Positions 50,890 through 60,272 are shown, counted from the first letter of the stretch. The stretch: 64,000 bases of DNA from Alteromonas sp. LOR (GCF_000753865.1 NZ_JQFW01000057.1:310628-374627); one strand, 5' to 3'. Numbers and translations are program-made. The notes: generated by a model from the sequence alone, not told the origin.

Positions 50890-51339
50890 ATGTCTCAGTC
50901 AGTGATGGCAATGTTGAAAGATGGCCAACAATACATGAAAACATGGCCCATGAGGAAAGAGCTGTATGGTTTTTTCCCAGAGTGCAGAGTTGTGGCTGCC
51001 ACTAAATTCGCTATAAAGACCATGCCGCCAGCCACCATGGTAATGTGTTTACTGTTGCTTCAAAACTTAGGTACGCAGTTTATTCCACAGACCATTGCCA
51101 TGGGCATGTTTTTTCTTAGTCTCCCCATACAAGGTTTGCTGTGGTTAGGCCATCGCTCTGACCAATATTTACCGCCCCAGTTGAACAGCTGGTATCAAGA
51201 AATACATTCTTCAATGCGCTCACAGGGCTGTAACGTCGCTTCGGTCAAATCAAAACCAAAATATAAAGAACTAGCGCAGTTACTCAAAACAGCGTTTAAA
51301 GACTTAGACAATGCGTTTACCGAGAATTGGTTTAATTAA
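50890..51339 (+). CDS. yfbV: UPF0208 (YfbV) family inner membrane protein
   Basis: A 149-residue protein matching the YfbV family: MLKDGQQYMKTWPMRKELYGFFPECRVV at the N terminus, two central hydrophobic helices (TMVMCLLLLQNLG and IAMGMFFLSLPIQGLLWLGHRSDQYLPP), and a C-terminal cytoplasmic part. The family name includes a role claimed in chromosome macrodomain insulation in E. coli, but the mechanism is uncertain. Its stop overlaps the end of convergent sprT by three bases. Confidence 0.88.
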   Translation: MSQSVMAMLKDGQQYMKTWPMRKELYGFFPECRVVAATKFAIKTMPPATMVMCLLLLQNLGTQFIPQTIAMGMFFLSLPIQGLLWLGHRSDQYLPPQLNSWYQEIHSSMRSQGCNVASVKSKPKYKELAQLLKTAFKDLDNAFTENWFN

Positions 51340-51830
51340 GTATTCTGTTTTAGTTCTGAATTACACTTCCTACAACGATAGCGTGTACCGGTGAGAATGC
51401 TTTTATGGCGTCGCATTGACAGGGCATGCTCACTGCAGTCACAGGAATAAGCCACGGTGTTCGTCACCGCTTTGACATCAAAGCTATGCGTTGTTTTTGC
51501 CTCACATCCAAACACCTCAATCATAATGCTCTGCCACTCGTTACCATGAGGCTTCACCCTTCCAAACAAAGTCCAAACCAGAAGATGACTTACCTCATGA
51601 GGTATCACTTCTTCTAAAAATGCCTGTTGGTTTTGCTTAAACAGCAATGGGTGCAGATTAATTCTATTTTGCTGTAAGAATGCAGTGCCTGCGTTTTTAC
51701 CTGAGCGTCGAAACGACAGGTGAGGGCGGACGAATTGTCTATTAAAATAGTCATCTGCTTTGTCATAACAAGCGTTTAGCGCAGCATGGATTTCATGTTG
51801 CTGTTGCTCAGATAAGTCACGAGTAGCGAT
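51336..51830 (-). CDS. sprT: SprT family zinc metalloprotein, apparently initiating at ATC
   Basis: The reading frame is open from the stop at 51881-51879 and shows SprT similarity from DLSEQQQHEIHAAL onward. The metalloprotease motif H78-EVS-H82 lies in EVIPHEVSHLLVWTLFGRVKPHGNEW, and a C-terminal zinc ribbon has CDC and CRKC cysteines. No ATG or GTG occurs in frame; the only TTG is at 51647, inside the conserved domain. ATC at 51830, with AGGA eight bases upstream, gives 164 residues against 165 in E. coli SprT. I therefore place the start there, as a non-canonical codon or a mutated ATG. Confidence 0.8.
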   Translation of the reverse strand: MATRDLSEQQQHEIHAALNACYDKADDYFNRQFVRPHLSFRRSGKNAGTAFLQQNRINLHPLLFKQNQQAFLEEVIPHEVSHLLVWTLFGRVKPHGNEWQSIMIEVFGCEAKTTHSFDVKAVTNTVAYSCDCSEHALSMRRHKSILTGTRYRCRKCNSELKQNT

Positions 51831-51917
51831 GGCGTTCGTCCTGCAAGATAGAAGGGGATAGTGTGGCGAATTGCCCCCCTAGATTATTTGAAAATTACAA
51901 AAATTGAAAAAGATAGT

Positions 51918-51949
51918 AAAAAAAACGCCGTTTAAGACGGCGTTTTTTT
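51918..51949. terminator. Intrinsic terminator downstream of sppA
   Basis: Stem AAAAAACGCCG-TTTAAGA-CGGCGTTTTTT. It ends minus-strand sppA and separates it from sprT. Confidence 0.85.
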
Positions 51950-51980
51950 AAAGCTTTGTGAGGTAAATGTCACTGGATTA

Positions 51981-53846
51981 TTATCTCACATCGCAAGGTA
52001 AGCACAATATGTACGTGCCTTTTGGATCGTTAAGCTCATTGAGGGTATTAAACTCACCCATAACGCGTTTAAATTCATTGATAAGCGCAGAGTTGCTGTT
52101 AGCGAACTGCCATTTACTAACAAATGTCATAGCCTGACCAAAGAATTCCTTCCAAAACAGTTCTTGAGCAGAAAGGCTGCGCTGCACATACACTGTGTCG
52201 TAGTTTTCTAGTTCAGCGAATTCAGCAGCAGTTGCTACTGCATCATCAAGCTCACCAAGCTCATCAACAAGCCCTAACTCTAATGCGTCTTCACCAATCC
52301 ACACGCGCCCCTGAGCAACAGTGTCGACTTCTTCAACAGTCATATCCCTAGCGTTTGCTACTAGTGATAAAAAGTTTCCGTAAGTGTTTTCCACATTGCG
52401 CTGAAGGATTTGCCCAAACGCCGGAGAGAGCGCTCTTGCTGGCGATAAGCCTGCAATGTCAGTAGAGCCAACGCCATCGCTGTGTATGCCTAAATAGTCT
52501 AGTGAATTTTCGTACGTCATAAACATACCAAACACACCAATTGACCCTGTGATTGTACTTGGGCTTGCAATAATTTTATCAGTGCTTGCTGCTATCCAAT
52601 AACCGCCAGATGCTGCATAAGTACTCATTGAAGAGATAACCGGTTTACCCGCTTGACGCAGCTGTAATATTTCTTGGCGAATCACTTCTGAGGCAAAAGC
52701 ACTGCCGCCTGGTGAGTCTATTTGAAGCACTACTGCTTTAATATTGTCGTCTAAGCGAGCCTGACGCAGTAATCGTGCTGTGCTGTCGCCACCAATCGTA
52801 CCGGCTTTTTGATTACCGTCTAAGATGGTACCTTTCGCCACTACGATTGCCACTTTTTCCATGTCATTATTGGTTTTAGGCATCGGCGGATTAATGACTT
52901 TTAGGTAGGTGTTAAAGGCTGTTAGGTTGATTCCCTGCTGGTTATCACCTTCACCCACTAATTCGATAAGCTCTTGTCTCACTTCTTCGCGGGTTTTTAG
53001 TGCATCTACCCAATTGTTATCTAGGGCGTATTGAGCGAAATCGCCTCCCGCAGCCTCAAACTTAGACAGCAATTCGTTAGCCGTTTCATCAAAGTTAGTG
53101 ACGTCTATACCGCGGGCGGCTGCAACATCTTCTTTATACTGCTTCCAATACCCGTCTAACCACTGCTTTTCTGCTTCTTTTGCTTCAGCAGACATGTCAT
53201 TTCTCATGACCGGCTCGACTGCCGACTTGTATGTGCCCACTCTGAATATATGTGTAGTCACTTTGAGTTTATCTAGCATGTCTTTAAAATACATACCGTA
53301 ACGGCCGTAACCCTCAAGCAACAGCCCACCCATAGGGTTGAGGTACACTTTGTCAGCTTGGGCTGCTAAGTAGTATTGATCTTGAGAGTAGTAGTCGCCT
53401 ATTGCATAAACAGGCTTTTCAGATTCTTTAAATGACTCAATGGCCTCTGCAACAACGCGAAGCTTGTCTAGTCCACCACCAGTAAGCCCTTGAAGGTCTA
53501 GGACGAGTGCTTTAATTCTTCTGTCTTTTGCCGCGTTTTCAAGCACATCTACGACATCACGTACAAGCACTTCTGGATTGTCGGGTTCGCTGCCTAATGA
53601 CTCTTGCAAAAACTGCTCGAAGGGGTCAACGCTCTCTTTTTCAATCACCAGCTGGCCATTAAGTGTGAGGTATAGCGCACTATCGGATTTAACTGTCAGC
53701 TGCTCACCGTCTTGGTTCGCGATGGCCATGATTATGCCAACGAAAATTACAATGAATATTACGTTGAAGAAAAGTTTGCGGGTGAAGTTCAGTACCGTCC
53801 ACAAGCCAATAAACAAGGATTTAGTCCAATTTCCCTTGGCCGCCAT
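51981..53846 (-). CDS. sppA: Signal peptide peptidase SppA, 67 kDa type
   Basis: A 621-residue membrane-anchored serine protease with one N-terminal helix (about 23-43) and two tandem S49 peptidase domains. The catalytic dyad is Lys207 (RVGTYKSAVEP) from the first domain and Ser413 (STYAASGGYW) from the second, as in E. coli SppA. It degrades released signal peptides and possibly misfolded membrane protein fragments from the periplasmic side. In E. coli ydjA, sppA and ansA are neighbours; here a lipoprotein hydrolase and a small gene lie between sppA and ydjA. Confidence 0.95.
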   Translation of the reverse strand: MAAKGNWTKSLFIGLWTVLNFTRKLFFNVIFIVIFVGIIMAIANQDGEQLTVKSDSALYLTLNGQLVIEKESVDPFEQFLQESLGSEPDNPEVLVRDVVDVLENAAKDRRIKALVLDLQGLTGGGLDKLRVVAEAIESFKESEKPVYAIGDYYSQDQYYLAAQADKVYLNPMGGLLLEGYGRYGMYFKDMLDKLKVTTHIFRVGTYKSAVEPVMRNDMSAEAKEAEKQWLDGYWKQYKEDVAAARGIDVTNFDETANELLSKFEAAGGDFAQYALDNNWVDALKTREEVRQELIELVGEGDNQQGINLTAFNTYLKVINPPMPKTNNDMEKVAIVVAKGTILDGNQKAGTIGGDSTARLLRQARLDDNIKAVVLQIDSPGGSAFASEVIRQEILQLRQAGKPVISSMSTYAASGGYWIAASTDKIIASPSTITGSIGVFGMFMTYENSLDYLGIHSDGVGSTDIAGLSPARALSPAFGQILQRNVENTYGNFLSLVANARDMTVEEVDTVAQGRVWIGEDALELGLVDELGELDDAVATAAEFAELENYDTVYVQRSLSAQELFWKEFFGQAMTFVSKWQFANSNSALINEFKRVMGEFNTLNELNDPKGTYILCLPCDVR

Positions 53847-54174
53847 ATTTTACTACCTTTTTCTGAAGTGTGATTGTTTTTCAAATTTTTGAGCGCTATG
53901 TGCGATGGTAAATCCAACTACACTAATGTCATTATGTTACCTGTTTCGCATAAGATCGCTAAGTTAATTGTAATTTTTTGTAACTTCCACCGATAAAACA
54001 GCATTCAGCACCTTAAAACTAGTAAGTAACGGACAATCAAATATATACCACATAACGACGGAACTCATATTATTTCCCCATCAGTACAGTCTTTTTAGCG
54101 TCAAGCCAACACTGAAATCAAGGTTGATTTATATTGGGTAAACACGGCCATAGTTCAATAAAGGCAAGCCATAG
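53847..54174. other. Gap between MBL-fold gene and sppA
   Basis: 328 AT-rich bases. It probably contains the sppA promoter near 53900-54000, but no convincing box pair, gene or hairpin was identified. Confidence 0.4.
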
Positions 54175-55122
54175 CTAATCCAGTGATGAAATTTTTTCCT
54201 TCACATTACTTCTTAATTCGTTGTCTATGTAATCGTTGATAGCTTCATTGCCGACGACCAACGGGTTTGGCATAGACGCTTTCTGTTGGTTCAATAATTT
54301 CATTTTCTCTATTAAATTATTCGAAAACGGATGATTTGAAATAGTGACGTCGGCTCTTTTTTCATTAACGACGCTTTGAAAGTAGTTAAGAGATTGAAGG
54401 TAACGTTTATTTGCCTCTAACGTATCTGGTAATCCTGTTCCGCCCCATAACGCTACAGTATGTTTTTTTCCACCATCTTCTGCTGATATTATGAGCGATG
54501 TCGCGCCTGGTGTGTGCCCTGGTGTGGCAAGAATGGTTACTTGGGTATCCCCGAAGTTTAAGACGTCTTTATCAGCCACAGATGTATAGGTCGTTGGAGG
54601 GGGTATTTCTGTAGAGTAATTGCCAAAGGGATCTGTTAAGACTGGTGCCTCTGGGTTATTAATAAAACGCCACTCTTGTTCCCGCATTAATATTTTGGCC
54701 CCATATTCCTGTTCAAAATAGTGCGCGCCGCCATAGTGATCGCTGTGCCCATGTGTTATCAAAACAAACTTGATGTCTTTAGGGTCTAATCCAAGTTCTA
54801 TCATTCCTGGCACTATTACCGTTTTGGCATCGTTTGGCGTCCACATCGAGTCGATGAGTACAATTCCATCGGAGGTTTGTATAACAAAGCTTCCGACGCT
54901 GACATACCCAACAAAGTAGAAATTATCAAACAACTGAGTGGGTGTAAGAATAGTGGTGTCAAAAAGCTCGCTTGATGTGAGGGCGTCAGGCAACTCACTC
55001 AGTCTCGCCTTTGCAGTATTCTCAGGTTGTGCTTCCCTTACTTCGTTAGATACGGCTTTGCAACCGACTACGACCGCTATTGAAAAAACCATTACAAACA
55101 GATGTATCAGTACACTTCTCAC
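54175..55122 (-). CDS. Metallo-beta-lactamase fold lipoprotein (subclass B3-like)
   Basis: A 315-residue protein. The N-terminal lipoprotein signal ends AVVVGC with lipidated Cys21, so it should be membrane-anchored in the periplasm. Zinc ligands are H124-G-H126-S-D128-H129, H203 in TPGHTPGATS and H264 in SNHPF, the arrangement of B3-type enzymes. Beta-lactamase activity cannot be inferred from these alone, since many lactonases and other hydrolases share it. It lies between sppA and ydjA on the minus strand and is not obviously co-transcribed with either. Confidence 0.85.
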   Translation of the reverse strand: MRSVLIHLFVMVFSIAVVVGCKAVSNEVREAQPENTAKARLSELPDALTSSELFDTTILTPTQLFDNFYFVGYVSVGSFVIQTSDGIVLIDSMWTPNDAKTVIVPGMIELGLDPKDIKFVLITHGHSDHYGGAHYFEQEYGAKILMREQEWRFINNPEAPVLTDPFGNYSTEIPPPTTYTSVADKDVLNFGDTQVTILATPGHTPGATSLIISAEDGGKKHTVALWGGTGLPDTLEANKRYLQSLNYFQSVVNEKRADVTISNHPFSNNLIEKMKLLNQQKASMPNPLVVGNEAINDYIDNELRSNVKEKISSLD

Positions 55123-55188
55123 GAATCCTCCGTTATTCCCGTTCGTTTATTTCATATATACATAGCGCTACAGACGAGTGCTATGTCA

Positions 55189-55365
55189 CTATTTATCGCG
55201 TTCTAACCAATTGGCAATTAGTTTAGCAATTCGTTTGTGGTCGTTTTCACTCATCTGCATAAGCAAGTTTCCAGAGGTTAATTTATAACCTGTTTTTGAC
55301 TGGCCTTTTTTCATCAAACGAGACAATGGAGAAGCATTAGGAGTTGTATTAGATGGCTTGTTCAA
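55189..55365 (-). CDS. Hypothetical 58-residue protein with TTG start
   Basis: A short reading frame with TTG start, nine bases after a strong AAGGAG, encoding a 58-residue basic protein beginning NKPSNTTPNASPLSRLMKKGQ and ending IAKLIANWLERDK. The middle, YKLTSGNLLMQMSENDHKRIA, is amphipathic helical. I do not recognise the family. The good ribosome site, codon use like the neighbours and position between the MBL-fold gene and ydjA favour a real gene. It lies 66 bases upstream of the MBL-fold gene on the same strand, and the two could be co-transcribed. Confidence 0.6.
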   Translation of the reverse strand: MNKPSNTTPNASPLSRLMKKGQSKTGYKLTSGNLLMQMSENDHKRIAKLIANWLERDK

Positions 55366-55408
55366 AATCTTAATCTCCTTATTTGCAGTGCATTACGAAT
55401 ATTAAAAA

Positions 55409-55438
55409 TACGTAATCTGACAATAAAAAGATTACGTA
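55409..55438. repeat. Inverted repeat upstream of the 58-residue gene
   Basis: TACGTAATCT and AGATTACGTA are perfect complements separated by ten bases. They lie 44 bases before the TTG start, so could be an operator or promoter-proximal hairpin. The remainder of 55366-55669 holds no recognised gene. Confidence 0.5.
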
Positions 55439-55669
55439 GTCATATACGAAATAGGAAGTTCACGCTTAACAATATCGTAGAATCGGAAACTGATATATGG
55501 TGTTGCGATTGAATGACCTCATTTAATGCCAAGCGAGGTGGTTTTGGTCGACAGTCACCGCTGACCTCCGTAAGATTGACGCACAAACGAATTAGTTTCT
55601 TTATCAAAATACTGACGCCACAGTACATCAATATCTTGTTTCAATGAGGCGTCACCAAGGAGGCCCAAA

Positions 55670-56221
55670 GTGGATGCATTATCTCTACTTCTTAATCGAA
55701 GCTCTCAGCCACGCTTAAACGAGCCTGCTCCTAGCGGAGATGCGCTGGAAAATATTATGCAAGCGGCTTTACGTGCTCCTGATCACGCTTGCCTTACCCC
55801 ATGGCGGTTTGTGGTATGCCAAGGCAAAGGGTTAAACAAACTTGGGGCGCTTTTTGAAGCATCTGCAATTGAAAACGACAAAAGTCAAAAAGAAATAGAT
55901 AGAGCCCCACAACTTCCTTTGCGTGCGCCTATGGTTATTGTTGCCATTGCACAATACAAAGAACACGAAAAAGTCCCTCGTGTTGAGCAGATAGCATCTG
56001 CCTCTTGTGGTGTTATGGCCATGCAAATGGCGGCGGTAGCACAAGGGTTTAACGGAATGTGGCGCACCGGTAGCTATGCACAGTGTCCCGTTGTCAAAAG
56101 TGGGCTAGGGATGTCAGAAGAAGACGAACTCGTTGGGTTTTTGTATTTAGGTACGCCAGCTTTCGAGCCAGCACCAAAGCCAGAGCGTGACACTACTGCG
56201 TTTTTTGAGCATTGGAGTTAA
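55670..56221 (+). CDS. ydjA: Nitroreductase family protein YdjA
   Basis: A 183-residue FMN-dependent nitroreductase of the short YdjA type. The start LLLNRSSQPRLNEPAPSGDALENIMQAALRAPDHACLTPWRFVV follows E. coli YdjA closely, including the FMN-binding Arg and Ser near the N terminus. The start is GTG, six bases after AAGGAGG. It reduces nitro compounds or quinones in vitro; the natural substrate is unknown. In E. coli it also neighbours sppA and ansA. Confidence 0.92.
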   Translation: MDALSLLLNRSSQPRLNEPAPSGDALENIMQAALRAPDHACLTPWRFVVCQGKGLNKLGALFEASAIENDKSQKEIDRAPQLPLRAPMVIVAIAQYKEHEKVPRVEQIASASCGVMAMQMAAVAQGFNGMWRTGSYAQCPVVKSGLGMSEEDELVGFLYLGTPAFEPAPKPERDTTAFFEHWS

Positions 56222-56253
56222 TGAAAAATACCTGCTACTGAAGATAAGTGTTG

Positions 56254-56276
56254 AGGCGCACGTTGCGTGCGCCTTT
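56254..56276 (+). terminator. Probable terminator of ydjA
   Basis: Stem AGGCGCAC/GTGCGCCT with a five-base loop and a short T run, 32 bases after the stop. Confidence 0.5.
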
Positions 56277-56328
56277 AGCAGCTCATTTTCTTTGTGGCAT
56301 CTTTAAAATATGGCTTTAAGCGTAACGT

Positions 56329-57171
56329 CTAGAAAACTTGAAGCGTGACGTTATAGCCAGCAAATTTTCGGATGTTGATGACCCTGTCGCCATCAAGCAT
56401 CCAGTATTGCCCTTTAATCCCCTTAAGTTCACCAGAAAAGTCAGGGGTTTTGTCGAGATTAATCGACTTTATTTTTTCTGGGTAAGTGTCTACGGGAAAG
56501 TTGATTTGATGTACTTTCGACTCTACCTCAGATACAGCTTGAAGCCCTTTTTCTTGTTTTAATGCAGCAAGTTCATCGGAAATTTTCTCCATGAGCTCGT
56601 GTTTTACCGCTATCAAATCCACTTCATCTGGCTTGCCTTTTAACATGGTGCGCCAGTTAGTCTTATCGGCAATATGGTTTTTGCATAACGTTTCCACAAG
56701 CCCGCTAGTTAACCTGTCTGGAACGCGCAACATAACCGTGGCTTGCGTTGCGCCTTGGTCCATCCAGCGAGGCGAGACAGATTCGGTTATTTCTCGGGTA
56801 ATACCCACTTTCACGTTGCCTGTATTAGCTAAGTAGACAAAGTGTTCGTTAAAGCAGTGGGCTTCGCCCCATTCTGGCTCGCGACACGTACCTTCGTGGT
56901 AGTGGCACTTTTCAGGTTTTATAATACAGCTGTCGCACTGAGCAAGTGAAATTAGGCAAGGGTAGCAATAACCCTGGTTGAAACTCTTTTTGGTTTTTCG
57001 GCTGCAGTGAACACAGTGAATTTCATTGTTAAAGGACAATGAAATCTCCCGTCCTATCAGTGCGTTCATGTCTACGCTGCTATCTCCAATAGGGAGTTCA
57101 TAGCAAACTTCATTATTATCAAATGCATGAGTACGCATTTTTCGTAATGCACCAGAATAACTTTGTGTCAA
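56329..57171 (-). CDS. DUF2797 family protein
   Basis: A 280-residue protein. The N-terminal half has several Cys residues in a zinc-binding-like array (CVHC, CYPC, CDSC, CHYHEGTC). The conserved core VYLANTGNVKVGITR...PRWMDQGATQA is the DUF2797 signature and recalls GIY-YIG strands. The function is unknown. It begins 11 bases after ansA on the same strand and is likely co-transcribed with it, an arrangement that recurs in related genomes by my recollection. Confidence 0.8.
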   Translation of the reverse strand: MTQSYSGALRKMRTHAFDNNEVCYELPIGDSSVDMNALIGREISLSFNNEIHCVHCSRKTKKSFNQGYCYPCLISLAQCDSCIIKPEKCHYHEGTCREPEWGEAHCFNEHFVYLANTGNVKVGITREITESVSPRWMDQGATQATVMLRVPDRLTSGLVETLCKNHIADKTNWRTMLKGKPDEVDLIAVKHELMEKISDELAALKQEKGLQAVSEVESKVHQINFPVDTYPEKIKSINLDKTPDFSGELKGIKGQYWMLDGDRVINIRKFAGYNVTLQVF

Positions 57172-57182
57172 AATTTAGTACC

Positions 57183-58190
57183 TTATTCGCTTAACTCGCC
57201 GCGCAGGTTGGCGGTGAGCAGTAAATTGATTTGTTCAAACGAGAGATTTTTACTTAATAAATAATGCAGTTTTGCTAGTGCAGCCTCTGGGGTCATGTCA
57301 CTGCCCGAGAGCACGCCAACTTCTTGAAGGCCATGGCCGGTTGCATATCCACCCATGTTTACTCTACCGCGCATGCATTGAGTGCAGTTAACCACCGGTA
57401 TTTCTCTCGATTTAGCGTATTGCAACTGCTCAATCAGTTTTGGGTTTTGAGGTGCATTCCCCACACCATAACTTAATAGTATGAGTGCATTAACCGGTTG
57501 CTGCAGCGTGTTTTTAATAACTTCAGGCGCAATTCCCGGATACAGGCTCACCATGCCGATGGGCTGAGCGGATACATTAGAAACGGTCAGCTTTTTATCT
57601 GACGCTTTTGCTAATTCACCGGCTTTAAGCCGAATATTTATTCCGGCTTCCAGTAAAGGAGGAAAGTTAGGTGAGTCAAAGGCATTAAAGCCGTCTGCAT
57701 CTACCTTACGGCTGCGATTTCCGCGCAGTAAACGATTGTTAAAAAATAACCCAACTTCTGCGATAGGGTAGTTGGCGGCAATAAACAGGGCATTTAACAG
57801 GTTTACCTGACCATCTGAGCGCAGTTCAGCCAGCGGTATTTGAGAGCCCGTCACTATCACCGGCTTAGCGAGGTCTTCGAGCATAAAACTTAAAGCAGAC
57901 GACGTGTAGGCCATGGTGTCGGTACCATGCAAAATAATAAAGCCGTCGTAATCGTTATAGTTATCAGCTATATCGTCTGCAATACGTTGCCAATCAGATG
58001 GATCCATATCCGAAGAGTCGATTAAATTGTCGTACTCATGAATAGTAAAAAGGGGCATTTCACTGCGGTTAAACTCAGGCATTTTCGCCAGAGTTTCTGT
58101 TAAAAACCCAGCAGCAGGTACATACCCTTGACTCGATGGCTTCATCCCTATGGTGCCGCCTGTATAGGCGATATAAATATGTTTACGCAT
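57183..58190 (-). CDS. ansA: Type I asparaginase (cytoplasmic)
   Basis: A 335-residue asparaginase I, close to E. coli AnsA (338). The first catalytic Thr motif is YTGGTIGM, and the second, ILHGTDTMAYTSSALSFM, includes the Thr-Asp-Lys-type site. No signal peptide is present, consistent with the cytoplasmic low-affinity enzyme that hydrolyses L-asparagine to aspartate and ammonia. ATG 58190 puts the conserved start KHIYIAYTGG next to the N terminus, so the longer upstream frame is rejected. Confidence 0.95.
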   Translation of the reverse strand: MRKHIYIAYTGGTIGMKPSSQGYVPAAGFLTETLAKMPEFNRSEMPLFTIHEYDNLIDSSDMDPSDWQRIADDIADNYNDYDGFIILHGTDTMAYTSSALSFMLEDLAKPVIVTGSQIPLAELRSDGQVNLLNALFIAANYPIAEVGLFFNNRLLRGNRSRKVDADGFNAFDSPNFPPLLEAGINIRLKAGELAKASDKKLTVSNVSAQPIGMVSLYPGIAPEVIKNTLQQPVNALILLSYGVGNAPQNPKLIEQLQYAKSREIPVVNCTQCMRGRVNMGGYATGHGLQEVGVLSGSDMTPEAALAKLHYLLSKNLSFEQINLLLTANLRGELSE

Positions 58191-58281
58191 GAATACCCTG
58201 TTGTCTGCTTTTTGCAATTTTTTGCGATAAATAAGTGTGGCTGCATTTTAGCAGTCGTCCTTACTTTGTCACTCGTTATAC

Positions 58282-58312
58282 AAAAAAGGCGGCTCGCTAT
58301 TAACGGCCGCCT
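58282..58312 (-). terminator. Intrinsic terminator of lipA
   Basis: Stem AGGCGGC/GCCGCCT; the A run to its left becomes a U-tract on the minus transcript, 20 bases after the lipA stop. Confidence 0.75.
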
Positions 58313-58331
58313 CTTATTGACATAGATATGC

Positions 58332-59294
58332 CTATTTTACTTCTACACCGGCAGCTTGCTGATCGGCATGGTAACTTGAACGTACCATTGGACCACACGC
58401 TGCGTGGGTAAATCCTATTTCTTTCGCGTAATCGCCTAGAGCATCAAACTCAGTGGGGTGCACGTATCGCTTCACAGGGAAGTGGTGACGGCTGGGCTGT
58501 AGGTATTGCCCTAGCGTCAGCATATCAACGTCGTGATCACGAAGGTCTCTTAATACACCTTGGATCTCTTCGTTTTCTTCACCCATTCCCATCATCAAGC
58601 CAGATTTGGTTTTAATGTGAGGGTGCTGCGCTTTAAACTTTTTGAGCAAATCAAGGGACCACTGATAATTAGCACCAGGACGACACTCGCGGTAAAGGCG
58701 AGGAATGGTTTCTAAGTTGTGATTGAACACATCAGGCTCACCATTTTTAAATATCTCAAGTGCACGATCCATTCGCCCTCTGAAATCGGGTACTAGCACT
58801 TCAATAGTGGTAGTAGGGCTGTGCTCTCGAATGGCATTAATGCAGTCTACAAAATGCTGTGCACCGCCATCGCGCAGGTCATCTCGGTCAACCGAGGTAA
58901 TAACCACATAGCGAAGATTCATCTCTGCAATGGTTTTAGCTAGCTTTTCAGGCTCTTCAGCGCTTGGTGGTAATGGCTTACCATGAGCAACATCGCAAAA
59001 CGGACAGCGACGTGTGCATATATCACCAAGGATCATGAACGTTGCAGTACCATGATTAAAGCACTCAGCTAAATTTGGACAGCTTGCTTCTTCGCAAACC
59101 GAGTGCAGATTGTTCTTTCTAAGCGTACGCTTGATGTGATCAATTTTTTCCGTAGAGCGGGGAAGTTTAATCTTGATCCACTCAGGCTTCCTCAGCATTT
59201 CTTCCTTTTCAGTGGGAACAATGGTGATTGGAATGTGTTTTACTTTTTCATCATCTCGGAGTTTTACCCCCGCTGTAGGTCGTGCGTTACTCAT
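58332..59294 (-). CDS. lipA: Lipoyl synthase
   Basis: A 320-residue radical SAM enzyme that inserts two sulfurs into octanoyl chains on lipoyl domains. Auxiliary cluster cysteines C67, C72 and C78 are in [12 protein letters not shown]. The radical SAM cluster is C93-x3-C97-x2-C100 in CTRRCPFC. The C-terminal RSSYHADQ motif with the auxiliary-cluster Ser ligand is present. It starts within the lipB stop (ATGAGTAA overlap), and a TTG codon further upstream is not needed. Confidence 0.97.
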   Translation of the reverse strand: MSNARPTAGVKLRDDEKVKHIPITIVPTEKEEMLRKPEWIKIKLPRSTEKIDHIKRTLRKNNLHSVCEEASCPNLAECFNHGTATFMILGDICTRRCPFCDVAHGKPLPPSAEEPEKLAKTIAEMNLRYVVITSVDRDDLRDGGAQHFVDCINAIREHSPTTTIEVLVPDFRGRMDRALEIFKNGEPDVFNHNLETIPRLYRECRPGANYQWSLDLLKKFKAQHPHIKTKSGLMMGMGEENEEIQGVLRDLRDHDVDMLTLGQYLQPSRHHFPVKRYVHPTEFDALGDYAKEIGFTHAACGPMVRSSYHADQQAAGVEVK

Positions 59295-59979
59295 CAAAAC
59301 CTTCTTTATATGTTGTTTCCGTAAAGGAAAGCGCCTCTAGTAATAAGCGTACAAGCTCATTGCCAGCCTGTTCAAGCGAATCGGGACCGTTAAGACGCGC
59401 GGTGTCCGTCATTTCCATACCTGCATAGCCGCATGGATTAATACGCTGGAACGGTGATAAATCCATATTAACATTTAACGCTAGTCCATGAAATGAGCAA
59501 CCATTACGTATTCTTAAGCCAAGTGAGCAGACCTTTTGCTCGTTGACGTAAACGCCTGGTGCGTCTGGCTTTGGATAAGCAGTAATATCATGGGGGGCTA
59601 GCAATCCTACCACCGCTTCTTCCATTGCGGTGACCAGATGTCTTACGCCTAATTTTCTACGTTTAATGTTTAAAAGCAAATATATTATTAGCTGACCTGG
59701 GCCGTGATAGGTGACTTGGCCACCTCTATCAACTTGTACAACAGGAATATCGCCAGGCAACAATATATGCTCTGCCTTTCCAGCTTGACCTTGTGTAAAC
59801 ACGGGGTCGTGTTCCACTAGCCAAATTTCATCAGTAGTGTCATTGTCACGCTCATCAGTAAAGCGCTGCATTGCTTGCCAAATTGGTTCGTAAGATTGAC
59901 GCCCCAACTGGCGGATAATGACGTCACTTTTTGAGCTAACGTCATCGCTGGCTTTAGCAACCTGCTCTTGCGTACTCAC
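59287..59979 (-). CDS. lipB: Octanoyltransferase LipB
   Basis: A 230-residue enzyme moving octanoate from ACP to lipoyl domains. Catalytic residues are K149 ([10 protein letters not shown]) and C183 (INPCGYAGM). [16 protein letters not shown] and [18 protein letters not shown] are family hallmarks. It has about 18 more N-terminal residues than E. coli LipB (213). Its ATG begins directly after the ybeD stop, and lipA follows by overlap, so ybeD-lipB-lipA is one operon. Confidence 0.96.
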   Translation of the reverse strand: MSTQEQVAKASDDVSSKSDVIIRQLGRQSYEPIWQAMQRFTDERDNDTTDEIWLVEHDPVFTQGQAGKAEHILLPGDIPVVQVDRGGQVTYHGPGQLIIYLLLNIKRRKLGVRHLVTAMEEAVVGLLAPHDITAYPKPDAPGVYVNEQKVCSLGLRIRNGCSFHGLALNVNMDLSPFQRINPCGYAGMEMTDTARLNGPDSLEQAGNELVRLLLEALSFTETTYKEGFDE

Positions 59980-60243
59980 TTACAGAACAACCCTAACTAA
60001 TTCTAGCTTGGCCAGCTCGGTGTAAATGGTTTCCATATGTTCTTTACTGGTTACTCGTACGCTTAATGACAATGAGTGATAACTGCCTTTGCTGCTAGGC
60101 TTTATAGCGGGCACATAATCACCAGGCGCGTGTTGCTGCAAGCACGATATTACCTGTTCGGGTAAGTCTTCATGAGCAACGCCCATAATTTTAAACGTCT
60201 GGTGTGTGGGAAAATCTAACAGTTCGTCGAAACGGGTATCCAT
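59980..60243 (-). CDS. ybeD: YbeD/DUF493 family protein
   Basis: An 87-residue ACT-like protein: TRFDELLDFPTHQTFKIMGVA at the start, then YHSLSLSVRVTSKEHMETIYTELAKLELVRVVL. The function is not established; proximity to lipB is conserved and suggests a role in lipoate metabolism or its regulation, which is inference. The gap from the dacA terminator is small, and a promoter may lie in that region. Confidence 0.93.
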   Translation of the reverse strand: MDTRFDELLDFPTHQTFKIMGVAHEDLPEQVISCLQQHAPGDYVPAIKPSSKGSYHSLSLSVRVTSKEHMETIYTELAKLELVRVVL

Positions 60244-60272
60244 GCGATATTCTCGGTATGTAAACTTTATAT

